From: Crassaminicella profunda
GTDB lineage: Bacteria; Bacillota; Clostridia; Peptostreptococcales; Thermotaleaceae
NCBI RefSeq assembly: GCF_019884785.1
Contig: NZ_CP082326.1
Location: forward strand, 1,357,355 to 1,421,354
Reading direction: 5' to 3'
Length of the DNA stretch: 64,000 nucleotides
Numbering within the stretch: position 1 is the stretch's first letter; each line of letters starts with the position of its first letter. The translations under genes and the position numbers were made by a program. Below are positions 34,020 through 43,251 of this stretch, in pieces. The notes under the pieces were generated by a model that saw only the letters and a program-made list of their open reading frames with translations, had not been told where the DNA came from and did no database searches.

Positions 34020-35282
34020 TTGAAGGAATTTAGTATTTTTTTTCCTACAGAAAGCTTAAGAAATGATTATATGAAGAGAATTTTTAAAGTGGAAGAAGAA
34101 ATCAATCATAAGAAGCTACAGGATGTATCTATTTTAGGAGTAAAAGGTATTTCTTTTCAAAGTAAATATAAAAAAATTCCTGGATATTGGACTAGAATAA
34201 AATTAAAGGATGAAAAAGAGAGTTGCATAATAAAGCGTAGGATTCATAAAGAAATACCATCATTTTGGGTTTTTGAAAATTTATTTTTTCCTCGAGAATT
34301 TATCACACAAAGGAAAATGGAAAAAATGTGGATACAGAAATACAATTTGATGGAAGAAGGAACTAATTCTAATGCATGGAAAATTTTTCTAAGAGAAGGG
34401 AAAAATCATTTAGAAGAAGGTAGGATAGATATTGCAAGAGCAGCTTTTATGTGTATATATAAAAATAATCCTTTTTTTCTAAAAAAGTACAAAAGATATT
34501 ATCTTTTTGAAGAGCTTGCCTATTATTATGAAGCAAAAGGAGAACTTCATAAGAGTATTAGATGTTTGAAAGTTCAAGCAAGTCTTCAACCGAATGCATC
34601 AGAAGCTTACTTGAACATGAGCAATTTTTTATTGCTTAATGGATTAGAAGAAGAAGCAATAGATGTGTGTAGACGTGGACTAGAGATTAATCCAGATGAT
34701 GAATATTTGATTAATAATTTACTCATTGCATATGTAAATAGCGAGTATTTTGATATTGCCTTAGAATTTTTAGAAGATCGTATAAAGAAATATCCAGATG
34801 TCTCAATGAACTGGAAATTAATGGCTGATATTTTTTGCCAAATTGGAAAAGATAAAGCTTCTATTATTTGTTATCAAAAGGCTCTTGATATGAGTGGGGA
34901 AGATATTTTGGAAGTACAACAAGATATTTATTATAGTTTGGGTATATGTTATCAGCAAGTACGTGAATATGAAAAGTCAATCTATTATTATGAGAAATTT
35001 TTAAAATATGAAGAAAAAGATGCTGTTGTTTTATTAAATCTATCTAAAATATATGGAGAAGATTTAAAAGAATATGAAAGAGCTGAGTATTATGCAAGAA
35101 AGGTTATTGAATTATATCCGCAAAATGGACATGGACATCATAATTTAGGTTTAATCTATCTTTATACAGGTAAATTAGAAAAAGCCAAGTGGTATTTATA
35201 TAAGGCGAGAAAGATCCTTCCTGGTTATCAGCCTATTCGTGATGCTATTGTAGAGTTGAAGAAAAAATATTCAGTCCTTTAG
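34020..35282 (+). CDS. tetratricopeptide-repeat protein
   Basis: 420 residues. The N-terminal 120 residues are unrecognised (basic, with VKGISFQSKYKKIPGYWTRIKL). From about 150 to the end lie around seven TPR units, such as HKSIRCLKVQASLQPNASEAYLNMS, DVCRRGLEINPDD, ASIICYQKALDMSG, and ERAEYYARKVIELYPQNGHGHHNLG. TPRs bind partner proteins; no catalytic domain is seen. The start is TTG 34020, since GAAAGGAGG lies eight bases before it and the nearby ATG 34017 is out of frame. It lies 117 bp after the methyltransferase, same strand. Confidence 0.88.
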   Translation: MKEFSIFFPTESLRNDYMKRIFKVEEEINHKKLQDVSILGVKGISFQSKYKKIPGYWTRIKLKDEKESCIIKRRIHKEIPSFWVFENLFFPREFITQRKMEKMWIQKYNLMEEGTNSNAWKIFLREGKNHLEEGRIDIARAAFMCIYKNNPFFLKKYKRYYLFEELAYYYEAKGELHKSIRCLKVQASLQPNASEAYLNMSNFLLLNGLEEEAIDVCRRGLEINPDDEYLINNLLIAYVNSEYFDIALEFLEDRIKKYPDVSMNWKLMADIFCQIGKDKASIICYQKALDMSGEDILEVQQDIYYSLGICYQQVREYEKSIYYYEKFLKYEEKDAVVLLNLSKIYGEDLKEYERAEYYARKVIELYPQNGHGHHNLGLIYLYTGKLEKAKWYLYKARKILPGYQPIRDAIVELKKKYSVL

Positions 35283-35286
35283 AATG

Positions 35287-35318
35287 AGTCAATAGTCAAA
35301 GCTATTGACTTATTTTTT
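35287..35318 (+). terminator. terminator after the TPR gene
   Basis: AGTCAATAG pairs with CTATTGACT (35287-35295 with 35302-35310), then T7 after TA. Confidence 0.88.
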
Positions 35319-35467
35319 TGCATAATAAAGAAAATCTTATATTACCTGTATTGAATAGTCATAAATATAAAAAATAACTGAGAAAAAGAGAAAGTTAGGG
35401 GATTTGATTATGGAAAAGATACAGAGAAAATAAAAAAGTAAGAAATCAATTAGACAAGACTATGTAT

Positions 35468-35497
35468 AAAGAATCGGGAAAATTTCCCAATTCTTTT
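35468..35497 (-). terminator. terminator of the 32-residue protein gene
   Basis: An 11-bp stem (35468-35478 with 35486-35496, one G-T pair). Both flanks are suited to termination; the minus-strand gene ends five bases away. Confidence 0.8.
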
Positions 35498-35501
35498 TAT
35501 T

Positions 35502-35600
35502 TTAGCAACCATATCCACAGAAACCGGGACAGCAGAATAAGACTACAAGAAGTAGAAAGAAGAATAATAAACTACTATCACAACCACCATAGCAACCCAC
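35502..35600 (-). CDS. 32-residue Gly/Cys-rich hydrophobic protein (YjcZ-like, probable spore protein)
   Basis: The product begins MGCYGGCDSSLLFF, continues with an uninterrupted Leu/Val/Phe segment and ends CCPGFCGYGC. Six Cys and a single hydrophobic core resemble the tiny YjcZ-type proteins of spore formers. The start is GTG 35600, preceded on the minus strand by AAGGAGGGG; an overlapping ATG is out of frame. A terminator follows. It is the only gene I see in the 610-bp gap between the TPR gene and the ECF gene. The spore role is inferred from resemblance. Confidence 0.75.
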   Translation of the reverse strand: MGCYGGCDSSLLFFFLLLVVLFCCPGFCGYGC

Positions 35601-35771
35601 ATTAACCCCTCCTTTATTTTCTTTTTTTATCTTGAATATTTTATCTCTTGTCCTTTTTCTTAGTATATAGTATGTAACTTGTAGGATTTATGTTACAAAA
35701 TAAAAAAGTGTTTTGAAGAAATTTATAAGTTTATGATAAAATCATGGATTAAAGATTAAAAATAAAATAAA

Positions 35772-35818
35772 AAACAGCACAAAATTGTACCGATACAAAC
35801 CGGGTTAATTCGCTGTTT
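35772..35818. promoter_or_regulatory. inverted-repeat structure overlapping the ECF-S promoter
   Basis: AAACAGC (35772-35778) pairs with GCTGTTT (35812-35818). A second hairpin, TTGTA-CCGA-TACAA (35785-35798), is nested inside. The outer repeat overlaps the -35 box at 35816, so an operator is more likely than a riboswitch, unless an upstream promoter (TTGAAG 35713, TAAAAT 35737, 18-bp spacer) is used. Confidence 0.4.
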
Positions 35819-35844
35819 ACACAGATACAATTTAATGCTATAAT
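35816..35844 (+). promoter_or_regulatory. sigma-A promoter of the ECF S component gene
   Basis: TTTACA (35816-35821) and TATAAT (35839-35844) are 17 bp apart, giving a leader of about 40 nt. Confidence 0.7.
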
Positions 35845-35892
35845 AAAATCGAAATGATACATTTTGACATAATTTAAAGGGGGAACGATACA

Positions 35893-36435
35893 ATGCATAA
35901 AATGAATGTAAAACAATTAACGATTACAGGATTAATGGCAGCTTTAGTATTAGTAGGTACAATGCTAATACAAGTGCCAACGCCAACGAAAGGATATATT
36001 CATATTGGTGATAGTATGGTATATCTTAGTGGTATTTTATTAGGGCCGATAGCTGGAAGTCTTGCTGCAGGAATAGGATCTCTTTTTGCAGATGTTTTTT
36101 CTGGATATTTTATTTATGCTCCTGCTACTTTTGTTATTAAAGGTTTGGAGGCTTTAGCTATAGGGTATATCTATCATAAGATAGTAACAATAGATACAAG
36201 TATTTCAAAAAAAATTATTATATTTGTTTTTTCGGTGGTAGTAGGAGGAATGATTATGGTTCTTGGATATTTAGCTTATGAAAGTATATTGTATGGTTTT
36301 GCTACGGCTGTATTAGGGGTTGTTGGTAATATTACTCAAGCAGTAGGCGGCGGTGTTTTAGCAGCACCACTGATGATTGCTTTAGATAAAATAAAATTAT
36401 TTCAAAAACTAAAAGAAAATTATAAACAAGGATAA
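35893..36435 (+). CDS. ECF transporter S component (substrate-binding membrane subunit)
   Basis: 180 residues, about five or six membrane segments. The sequence GYIHIGDSMVYLSGILLGPIAGSLAAGIGSLFADVFSGYFIYAPATFVIKGLEA is the typical S-component core. It binds a vitamin or precursor outside the cell and works with shared EcfA ATPases and EcfT encoded elsewhere. It resembles the riboflavin-type/DUF1393 group rather than ThiT or BioY; the ligand is not readable. AAAGGGGG precedes the ATG. Monocistronic with a strong terminator. Confidence 0.88.
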   Translation: MHKMNVKQLTITGLMAALVLVGTMLIQVPTPTKGYIHIGDSMVYLSGILLGPIAGSLAAGIGSLFADVFSGYFIYAPATFVIKGLEALAIGYIYHKIVTIDTSISKKIIIFVFSVVVGGMIMVLGYLAYESILYGFATAVLGVVGNITQAVGGGVLAAPLMIALDKIKLFQKLKENYKQG

Positions 36436-36462
36436 GACTTCCATAGATGGAAGTCTTGTTTT
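36434..36462 (+). terminator. terminator after the ECF S gene
   Basis: A perfect 11-bp stem (36434-36444 with 36447-36457) then GTTTT. Confidence 0.9.
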
Positions 36463-36565
36463 AGTAAAAATTATGATGTAATTCCATATAATGGTATATT
36501 TCTTTCTGAAAGCTTTTTTATGAAAAGGGAATGATAATGATATAAAAAAGAAAGGAAGGGATATG

Positions 36566-36874
36566 ATGTTAAATAGTATTAGTGAAAGAAGGGTAAAAGT
36601 AAGAGATAAATACAAATTATATCTTGAAGTACCAGAAAAAGAATATTTATTTACATATGATAGAAATGTAAGTGTTGAAAATGCTAAAGATATTTTATGG
36701 CAGTATTTAAATTATCATCAAGATGATGGGCGAGTGGAAAATGTTGAAATTAAGCATGATAAAAACAATCATAGCATCAATATTGAGGCTGATTTATTAT
36801 ATAAAGGAAATGATCATACTGCAGGAAGATATAGACCTAACTATCTAAGAGATGAAAAAGAATTGAGACATTAA
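36566..36874 (+). CDS. small protein of unknown function
   Basis: 102 residues beginning MLNSISERRVKVRDKYKLYLE. AAGGAAGGG precedes two tandem ATG codons (36563 and 36566); spacing favours the second. Charged, soluble, mostly beta then helix, with a basic and His-containing tail (GRYRPNYLRDEKELRH). No family recognised. Single gene between two terminators. Confidence 0.7.
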   Translation: MLNSISERRVKVRDKYKLYLEVPEKEYLFTYDRNVSVENAKDILWQYLNYHQDDGRVENVEIKHDKNNHSINIEADLLYKGNDHTAGRYRPNYLRDEKELRH

Positions 36875-36881
36875 TATAAAT

Positions 36882-36923
36882 AATAAAAGATATATTCTTT
36901 TTTGGAATATATCTTTTATTTTT
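36882..36923 (+). terminator. terminator upstream of comEC
   Basis: A 16-bp stem (36882-36897 with 36905-36920) followed by T-rich sequence. Confidence 0.88.
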
Positions 36924-36991
36924 AATGAATAAGGGAAAAATATTCATTAAAAGGATTATATAGGAATATCCAAAAGAGAGGGATCAAATAA

Positions 36992-39325
36992 GTGAGAAGA
37001 CCTATTTTAATAGTAACAGCATTCTATGTTTTAGGAATCTTATTGCAACATATAGTTTGTATGTCTTATGAGACAATGATATATATTTTTTTTATAAATA
37101 TTATTGTTGGAATTTTTATATACAGGAAAGGTTTTGTTGTTGTTTTATTTTCTATTATATTATTATTGGGATCTTTAAATTTCAAGGTAAATAATGAATA
37201 TGAGGGACAATTGGAATCATTCTTTGAAAAAAAACTATATGTTATTGGCGATGTAATAGATGTTTCTTATAAATATAAAGAACGAATAGTCATGACATTA
37301 AAGGTAGAAGCAATTGTAATGGATGGAAAAAAATATAGACTTTCTAGAAAAATATATGCAAAACTTAAAGGACAAAATGATGGGTTTAAATCCGCCATAG
37401 GAAAACGAATTGGCGTTTATGGAACACTTTTAGAACCTCAGAAAAGACGAAATCCTAAAATGTTTGATTACAATATGTATCTAAAGGGCAAAAACATTTA
37501 TGGAATTTTATATGGAGATGTTAAAAGAATAGAGATCATTGGAAAGGGCAACATATCTTTTGTGATAAAAAAAGCAAATAGAATAAAAAACAAGATTGTT
37601 CTTATCATTTCTAAGGTTTTGCCTAAGAAGGAAGGTGGAATCTTTTTAGGAATTCTTCTAGGAGATAAAGACAATTTAGATCAAAATATATATACAACCT
37701 TTAAAAAAGTAGGGGTTGCCCATATATTGGCAGTATCAGGGCTTCATGTAGGGATTCTTTATATGTATATTCAAAAGTTGCTAAAGGATTTTTCTATAAC
37801 CATAAGAACATTTATTATATTGGCCATTTTGAGTTTTTATGTTATCATTACTGGATATGCCCCTTCTGTTTTACGGGCTACAAGCATGACTATTATATTA
37901 GTTTTAGCACCACTTTTTAATAGAAGATATGATTCATTATCGGCTATTGCTACTGCCGGATTAATATTTTTAATTGTAAATCCTTTGTATCTATTTGATA
38001 CAGGATTTCAACTTTCTTTTATAGCAGCATTTGTGATTATTCTTTTCTACAAACCAATTTTACATAAATTAAAATTTATACCTGAATCTATTAGGCAAAT
38101 TTTATCTGTATCTATGGCTGCTCAAATAGGAATTATTCCTGTTGTAGCATATCATTTTAATTACATATCTTTAGGTGCGTTTATTGTAAATATACCTATT
38201 GTAATCATTGTAAGTTTTATTGTACCCATAGGACTTATAATGATTATGATTGGATTTATTAGCATATCTATGGCATCTGTTTTGGGATGGCTTGTCTCTA
38301 TTTTAATAAGAGTTATGGTCGCTTTATCTGAGTTTATAGAAGCTATACCTTTTTCTAATGTTGAGGTAGTTTCACCAAGTTTTTATTTTATATTTTTTTA
38401 TTATGCTTTTTTTATGATATGGGTGATAGGAGATAAGAAAATTAAGGATTATTCTATGAACAAAAGGAAAGGAATGGGTATTGTTATTGGCGTATATGTG
38501 ACAATAGCCTTTTCTTTGTACTTGTTACCTGGTAAAATGGAAATTACATTTGTGGATGTTGGACAAGGAGATTGTATTCTTATTAAGACACCTATGAAGA
38601 AAAACATTTTAATAGATGGAGGGGGCAGCCTTCAAAACAGAATAGATATTGGTGAAGATATTCTAGTACCCTTTTTAAGAAAGAATGGTATAAGTTGCAT
38701 TGATCTAATGATATTATCTCATATTCATAAAGATCATATAGGAGGACTCATCAGTGTGTTAGATCATCTAAGGGTAAAGACTTTTATTATGGGGACAGAT
38801 TATTATCAATCAGAAGATTTCAAAACGTTGAAAGAAAAATGTATCAAGCAAAAAACAAAGATCTACCAATGTCTAAAAAATGATAAAATAAAAATTGAAA
38901 AAAATGTGAATCTGAAATTTATTCATCCTGGAAAGTCTTTAGTTATGTCTAGTGGTGATGATATAAACAACAACTCGTTGATTACATTAATGGAATATAA
39001 GGGATATAATTTATTATTTACTGGGGATGTAGAAGCAGAAGGAGAACAGGAGATTTTAAGAAGTTATCCAAAACTCTCTGTAGATGTATTAAAAGTGGCT
39101 CACCATGGTAGTAATAGTTCTAGCACGGATGCTTTTTTAGGATTAGTAAGACCAAAAGTTGCTGTCATACAAGTTGGAAAAAACTTACATGGGCATCCAC
39201 ATAAAAACGTATTGGAGCGGTTAAAAGAAAAGAACACAGCAGTATTTAGAAATGATCAGGATGGTGCTGTGATTGTAACTTTAGATAAACAAAGAATAGG
39301 AATCAAAACTATGTTACATGAATGA
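36992..39325 (+). CDS. comEC: DNA internalisation competence protein ComEC/Rec2
   Basis: 777 residues. N-terminal membrane segments with a DUF4131 region (about 1-190); the Competence domain with VAHILAVSGLHVGILY and APSVLRATSMT (about 215-480); and a C-terminal metallo-beta-lactamase-like domain with FVDVGQGDCILIKT, SHIHKDHIGG and KVAHHGSNSS. It forms the membrane channel for single-stranded DNA uptake and may degrade the other strand. The start is GTG 36992 behind GAGAGGGATC. The next gene, holA, is 24 bp away, the usual Firmicutes order. Confidence 0.95.
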   Translation: MRRPILIVTAFYVLGILLQHIVCMSYETMIYIFFINIIVGIFIYRKGFVVVLFSIILLLGSLNFKVNNEYEGQLESFFEKKLYVIGDVIDVSYKYKERIVMTLKVEAIVMDGKKYRLSRKIYAKLKGQNDGFKSAIGKRIGVYGTLLEPQKRRNPKMFDYNMYLKGKNIYGILYGDVKRIEIIGKGNISFVIKKANRIKNKIVLIISKVLPKKEGGIFLGILLGDKDNLDQNIYTTFKKVGVAHILAVSGLHVGILYMYIQKLLKDFSITIRTFIILAILSFYVIITGYAPSVLRATSMTIILVLAPLFNRRYDSLSAIATAGLIFLIVNPLYLFDTGFQLSFIAAFVIILFYKPILHKLKFIPESIRQILSVSMAAQIGIIPVVAYHFNYISLGAFIVNIPIVIIVSFIVPIGLIMIMIGFISISMASVLGWLVSILIRVMVALSEFIEAIPFSNVEVVSPSFYFIFFYYAFFMIWVIGDKKIKDYSMNKRKGMGIVIGVYVTIAFSLYLLPGKMEITFVDVGQGDCILIKTPMKKNILIDGGGSLQNRIDIGEDILVPFLRKNGISCIDLMILSHIHKDHIGGLISVLDHLRVKTFIMGTDYYQSEDFKTLKEKCIKQKTKIYQCLKNDKIKIEKNVNLKFIHPGKSLVMSSGDDINNNSLITLMEYKGYNLLFTGDVEAEGEQEILRSYPKLSVDVLKVAHHGSNSSSTDAFLGLVRPKVAVIQVGKNLHGHPHKNVLERLKEKNTAVFRNDQDGAVIVTLDKQRIGIKTMLHE

Positions 39326-39349
39326 AGAAAATAATTTGGAGGATTTATT

Positions 39350-40384
39350 ATGAATTATAAAGATGTTTTAAAGGATTTGAAAAATGGTGAACTGAGGAAT
39401 TTATATTTGTTTTATGGACATGAATACTATCTTATAGAAAATACCTTAAACACGATAAAAGAAAAAACAATTAATAAAGGATTCGAAGATCTTAACTATC
39501 AGTTTATAGATGGGAAAGAGACGGATGTGGATGCAATTATTCATGCCTGTGAGACCCTTCCATTTATGGGGGAGAGGAGAATGGTTCTTGTAAAGGATTT
39601 AGAGTGTTTTCTGGGCAAAAGAAAAAATATTAGTGAAGAGGAGGAAGCAAGACTTCATAAATATTTTACAAATCTACCGGATACAACACAACTATTTTTC
39701 GTAGCAACCCAAGAAATTGATAAAAGAAAAAAGATTATAAAAGTTATTAAGAAGCATGGGGAAATTGTAGCCTTTGATAAATTAACTGAGAAGGATATCT
39801 ATAAATGGATTCAAAAAACTTTTAAAAAGAGCAATAAAGAAATTAAAAACAAAGAAATAGCTTTTTTGTTAGAACTTACTGGATATTTAGATAGGAATTC
39901 AAATAAGAATCTAAAAGACTTAGATAATGAAATTAATAAACTATGTAGTTTTTTGGGGGATCGAGTTTTAGTGACAAGCAGTGATATTGAACTATTAGCA
40001 CCTAAATCTATGGAAAATAATATATTCAGCCTTGTAGAGTTTATAGGAACTAAAAATGCGGATAGAGCCCTTTCTTTTTTTAACGATATGTTGATAGAAG
40101 GGGAGTCGGAAATAAAGATATTATATATGATTACAAGACAGTTTCGATATTTATTTCAAATAAAGCTAATGGAAAAGCAGGGATATACAGCCATGGCTAT
40201 AGGGCCAAAATTAGGGCTTAGACAGTTTGTTGTAAAGAAATATTTAAAGCAGGCTATGAATTTTGATGTAGAGATGTTAAAAAAAGCACTTAAGACTTGT
40301 CTTCATACAGATGAAAGTATTAAGAAAGGTAAGATGGATCAAAGATTAGGGATAGAACTATTGATTACTCAATTTGGAAAATAA
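39350..40384 (+). CDS. holA: DNA polymerase III subunit delta
   Basis: 344 residues. The clamp-loader delta subunit opens the beta clamp. N-terminal segment LYLFYGHEYYLIENTLNTI and the TLPFMGERRMVLVKDLE block are typical, followed by the helical collar domain (KILYMITRQFRYLFQIKLM). As usual for delta, there is no Walker A. TTGGAGG precedes ATG 39350. Follows comEC in the same transcript and ends at a terminator shared with rpsT. Confidence 0.95.
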   Translation: MNYKDVLKDLKNGELRNLYLFYGHEYYLIENTLNTIKEKTINKGFEDLNYQFIDGKETDVDAIIHACETLPFMGERRMVLVKDLECFLGKRKNISEEEEARLHKYFTNLPDTTQLFFVATQEIDKRKKIIKVIKKHGEIVAFDKLTEKDIYKWIQKTFKKSNKEIKNKEIAFLLELTGYLDRNSNKNLKDLDNEINKLCSFLGDRVLVTSSDIELLAPKSMENNIFSLVEFIGTKNADRALSFFNDMLIEGESEIKILYMITRQFRYLFQIKLMEKQGYTAMAIGPKLGLRQFVVKKYLKQAMNFDVEMLKKALKTCLHTDESIKKGKMDQRLGIELLITQFGK

Positions 40385-40403
40385 AAAACCCCAAAAACGG
40401 CGG

Positions 40404-40428
40404 AAAGCGTACAGTGTACGCTTTTTAT
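40404..40428. terminator. terminator between holA and rpsT
   Basis: AAAGCGTAC pairs with GTACGCTTT (40404-40412 with 40416-40424) plus T tract. It is nested inside a CCCC...GGGG outer pairing and may act on both strands. Confidence 0.88.
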
Positions 40429-40458
40429 CTTAATGGGGAATAAATGACGGTTGATTTA

Positions 40459-40722
40459 TTATATAGCTTTGTTTAATTTGATAGCTAATCTAGCAACTTT
40501 TCTAGAAGCATTATTTTTGTGGAAAGTTCCTTTTGCAGCAGCTTGCATGATTTTCTTTTCAGCAAATTGGAACTTAGCTTTTGCCTCTTCTACATTACCA
40601 GCGACTAAAGCTTCTTCGAATCTTCTGATTGCAGTTTTAACAGCAGATTTAACTTTTCTGTTTCTAGCTGTTTTTACATCAATAACTTTAATTCTCTTTT
40701 TAGCAGATTTAATGTTTGCCAA
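40459..40722 (-). CDS. rpsT: 30S ribosomal protein S20
   Basis: 87 residues, MANIKSAKKRIKVIDVKTARNRK onward, full length for S20, a helical 16S rRNA-binding protein of the small subunit. The open frame runs back to 40818, but GGGGGGTG lies before TTG 40722, whose product has the conserved ANIKSAKKR start. TTG starts are common for S20 and link to its self-limited translation. Divergent from gpr, the usual Firmicutes arrangement. Confidence 0.96.
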   Translation of the reverse strand: MANIKSAKKRIKVIDVKTARNRKVKSAVKTAIRRFEEALVAGNVEEAKAKFQFAEKKIMQAAAKGTFHKNNASRKVARLAIKLNKAI

Positions 40723-40922
40723 TCTATTCACCCCCCTTATATCTAATTCAACAAAAGATATTCTATCATGATTATTATGAAAAAGCAAGGAAAAAACTCC
40801 TATTTGTTTTATTTCCATAAAGCTATCAATTTATACATGGTTTCAAAATTGAGAGAGTTATTTAAATATTGTACATAAATTTAAAAAGATAGTGAAAACT
40901 ATAAAAATAGGAGGTGGAATGA

Positions 40923-41897
40923 ATGTTTCAAATACGAACAGATTTAGCTTTAGAAACAAGAGAATTGTATCAAGAAAAGACAAAACAAGAAATTCCAGGG
41001 GTACAAGTAGAGCAAAGAGAAGAGGATTTTGCTACTATTACGGATGTGAAAGTTTTAAATGGAGAAGGCAGTAGGATTATGGGAAAGCCAGAGGGAAGCT
41101 ATATTACCATTGAATCGCGAGGAATGAAAAATGCCGATGCAGATTTAAAGGATCGTTTAAGTCAATCTTTAGCAAAAGAGTTAGTAAATCTTGTACCTAA
41201 AAAGGAGAACTTTAAAACACTTATTGTAGGACTGGGAAACTGGGATATTACGCCAGATGCTTTAGGACCTCAAGTGATATCGAAGGTGTTTGTGACAAGA
41301 CATTTTTTTGAAGCGTATAAAAAAAGTGAAGATCCAACAATGAGACCAGTGAGTGCTATATCACCAGGGGTAATGGGAACTACAGGAATTGAGACGGTAG
41401 AAATTATTCGAGGCGTTGTTGAAAAAACAAAGCCAGATCTTGTCATTGCTATTGATGCTTTAGCATCGAGAAAAATGCAAAGAGTACATACAACGATACA
41501 AATATCCACTACTGGAATAAACCCAGGAGCTGGTGTTGGAAATAAGAGAAAGGAATTAAGTGAAAATACTTTAGGAGTACCTGTTTTGGCCATTGGTGTA
41601 CCTACTGTTGTTGATGCTGCAACCCTGACAAATGACACAATCAAATTAGTTGTAGATGAATTATCTAATCAAGCATCTAAGGATTCGGAATTTTATAAAA
41701 TTCTAAAAGGAATGAGTGATGAGGACAAATATGGATTGATTAAAGAAGTCCTAGAACCATATGGTGCAAATGTAATTGTTACAACAAAAGATATAGATAT
41801 GATTATAAGAAATATATCACAAATTATTGCCAATGCTTTAAATATAGCGCTGCATCCTGGGATTGATTTAAAAGATGTCAATCGATATTTACAGTAA
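40923..41897 (+). CDS. gpr: germination protease GPR
   Basis: 324 residues. An aspartic-type peptidase that degrades small acid-soluble spore proteins in the first minutes of germination. It is made as a zymogen; the N-terminal propeptide MFQIRTDLALETRE is visible. Family blocks: VGLGNWDITPDALGP, AISPGVMGTTGIET, DLVIAIDALASRK and TGINPGAGVGNKRKELSE. AGGAGGTGGAATGA precedes the ATG. The order gpr-spoIIP is conserved in spore formers; expression in the forespore under sigma-G is expected but no promoter was assigned. Confidence 0.96.
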   Translation: MFQIRTDLALETRELYQEKTKQEIPGVQVEQREEDFATITDVKVLNGEGSRIMGKPEGSYITIESRGMKNADADLKDRLSQSLAKELVNLVPKKENFKTLIVGLGNWDITPDALGPQVISKVFVTRHFFEAYKKSEDPTMRPVSAISPGVMGTTGIETVEIIRGVVEKTKPDLVIAIDALASRKMQRVHTTIQISTTGINPGAGVGNKRKELSENTLGVPVLAIGVPTVVDAATLTNDTIKLVVDELSNQASKDSEFYKILKGMSDEDKYGLIKEVLEPYGANVIVTTKDIDMIIRNISQIIANALNIALHPGIDLKDVNRYLQ

Positions 41898-41984
41898 TAA
41901 CAATCATATATTAATCACACCTCTCATATAATCTTATATAGACACAAAAATAACAAAAGAAACTAAAGAGAGGTGCATAAACTG

Positions 41985-43238
41985 GTGAAGATTAAAGTAA
42001 TTGAAATGAAAAAATATTATAGATGGATAGGCATTTTTGTAACTTGTATGATGTGTATCATGTCATTTAGAATTTTGATTTTAGATACTAAGGATATTAT
42101 GATTGCGAAAGCTAATGGGGCCAGAAAGGGTCAAAGTGTTGTACAAGCTAATAGAGAAGAAAATATAAAGGATCGTTTGTTCATACAAATGTTAAATAAA
42201 ACTATCCCCCTTTTAGAAGTAAATTATGAAAAAGAAAATGGATATAGTCATGATAAAACATTTATAAAACTTGTTCTAGGAAAAATAATTAATTTTGATT
42301 ATGAAGATCCTAAAACATTATTTAAAGCACAAATATCTATGTTAAAAGAAGCTGATGATGATTTAGCAGAAATGGATGATTATAAGGTGCTAAAGGATCA
42401 GGGAGATAACATAGCACAAAATAATTTTGAAAATAATTCTTTAGAAGAAGTAAATCGTAATCAAGTAGTAAGAAAAACAAAAGAAATTCAAGAAGTAGCA
42501 ACAGGGTCAACGAATGTAAAAGTAGAAAATATAAAAAAGGAAAATGAGACCACCAATAAAAATACAGCATCTATACCTATTGTAAGTTCTGCTGTTAAAA
42601 CCCCTAATAAAGTAAAATTGAATATGAGTAAGCCTGTAGTATTTGTATATCATACTCATGCAACTGAATCATATATGCCTGAATCAATAGGGAACTTTCA
42701 TTCTCTTAATAGAAAATTTACAGTAAGAGTAGTGGGAGATCAATTAACATCTTATTTAACCCATAAAGGCTATAATGTAATACATAATGATACCCTACAT
42801 GATTATCCATCCTATCAACAATCTTATATACGGTCCCTAGAAACATTAAAAACGAACATGAATAAAAATCCTTCTTTGAAAATAATCTTTGATATTCATA
42901 GGGATGCTGCTCCTAATAATAGCAGTGCTAGAAAGAATAGTTATGTAGTGATTGATGGACAAAAAGTTGCAAGATATAGTATCGTTGTGGGTACAGGAAA
43001 TAAGAATGCAGAAAAATTACTAACATTTGCTGAATATATAAAAGCAAGAAGTGATGAATTATATCCAGGTTTAGCAAAAAAAACGATCACCAAGCCCTAT
43101 CGATTTAATCAATTTAATTCAGATTATTATGCTCTTATAGAAATTGGAAATACTGCTAATAATATAGATGAGGCTGTTAGGACAACAAAATATTTATCTC
43201 AAGTGTTAGATCAAGTGATTAAGGATATAAAAAGATGA
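41985..43238 (+). CDS. spoIIP: stage II sporulation protein P
   Basis: 417 residues. One N-terminal membrane segment (about 15-33), a variable linker rich in Asn and Glu, and a C-terminal amidase/endopeptidase domain with VFVYHTHATESYMPE, IFDIHRDAAP and ALIEIGNTANNIDEA carrying the zinc ligands and catalytic Glu. With SpoIID and SpoIIM it cuts septal peptidoglycan so that engulfment can proceed. An in-frame GTG at 41973 lies inside the ribosome site AGAGAGGTG; GTG 41985 is the better start. Confidence 0.95.
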   Translation: MKIKVIEMKKYYRWIGIFVTCMMCIMSFRILILDTKDIMIAKANGARKGQSVVQANREENIKDRLFIQMLNKTIPLLEVNYEKENGYSHDKTFIKLVLGKIINFDYEDPKTLFKAQISMLKEADDDLAEMDDYKVLKDQGDNIAQNNFENNSLEEVNRNQVVRKTKEIQEVATGSTNVKVENIKKENETTNKNTASIPIVSSAVKTPNKVKLNMSKPVVFVYHTHATESYMPESIGNFHSLNRKFTVRVVGDQLTSYLTHKGYNVIHNDTLHDYPSYQQSYIRSLETLKTNMNKNPSLKIIFDIHRDAAPNNSSARKNSYVVIDGQKVARYSIVVGTGNKNAEKLLTFAEYIKARSDELYPGLAKKTITKPYRFNQFNSDYYALIEIGNTANNIDEAVRTTKYLSQVLDQVIKDIKR

Positions 43239-43251
43239 TATGGTGATGAAA

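Noticed and set aside
35772-35818. Named riboswitch (FMN, TPP, preQ1, THF) before the ECF S component
   Set aside because: None of the conserved aptamer cores of these classes could be found in the leader.
40451-40771. Plus-strand 106-residue hydrophobic reading frame
   Set aside because: It is the antisense shadow of rpsT, whose product and start are clear on the minus strand.
41270-41644. Minus-strand reading frame within gpr
   Set aside because: Shadow of the gpr coding sequence; no ribosome site and no recognisable product.
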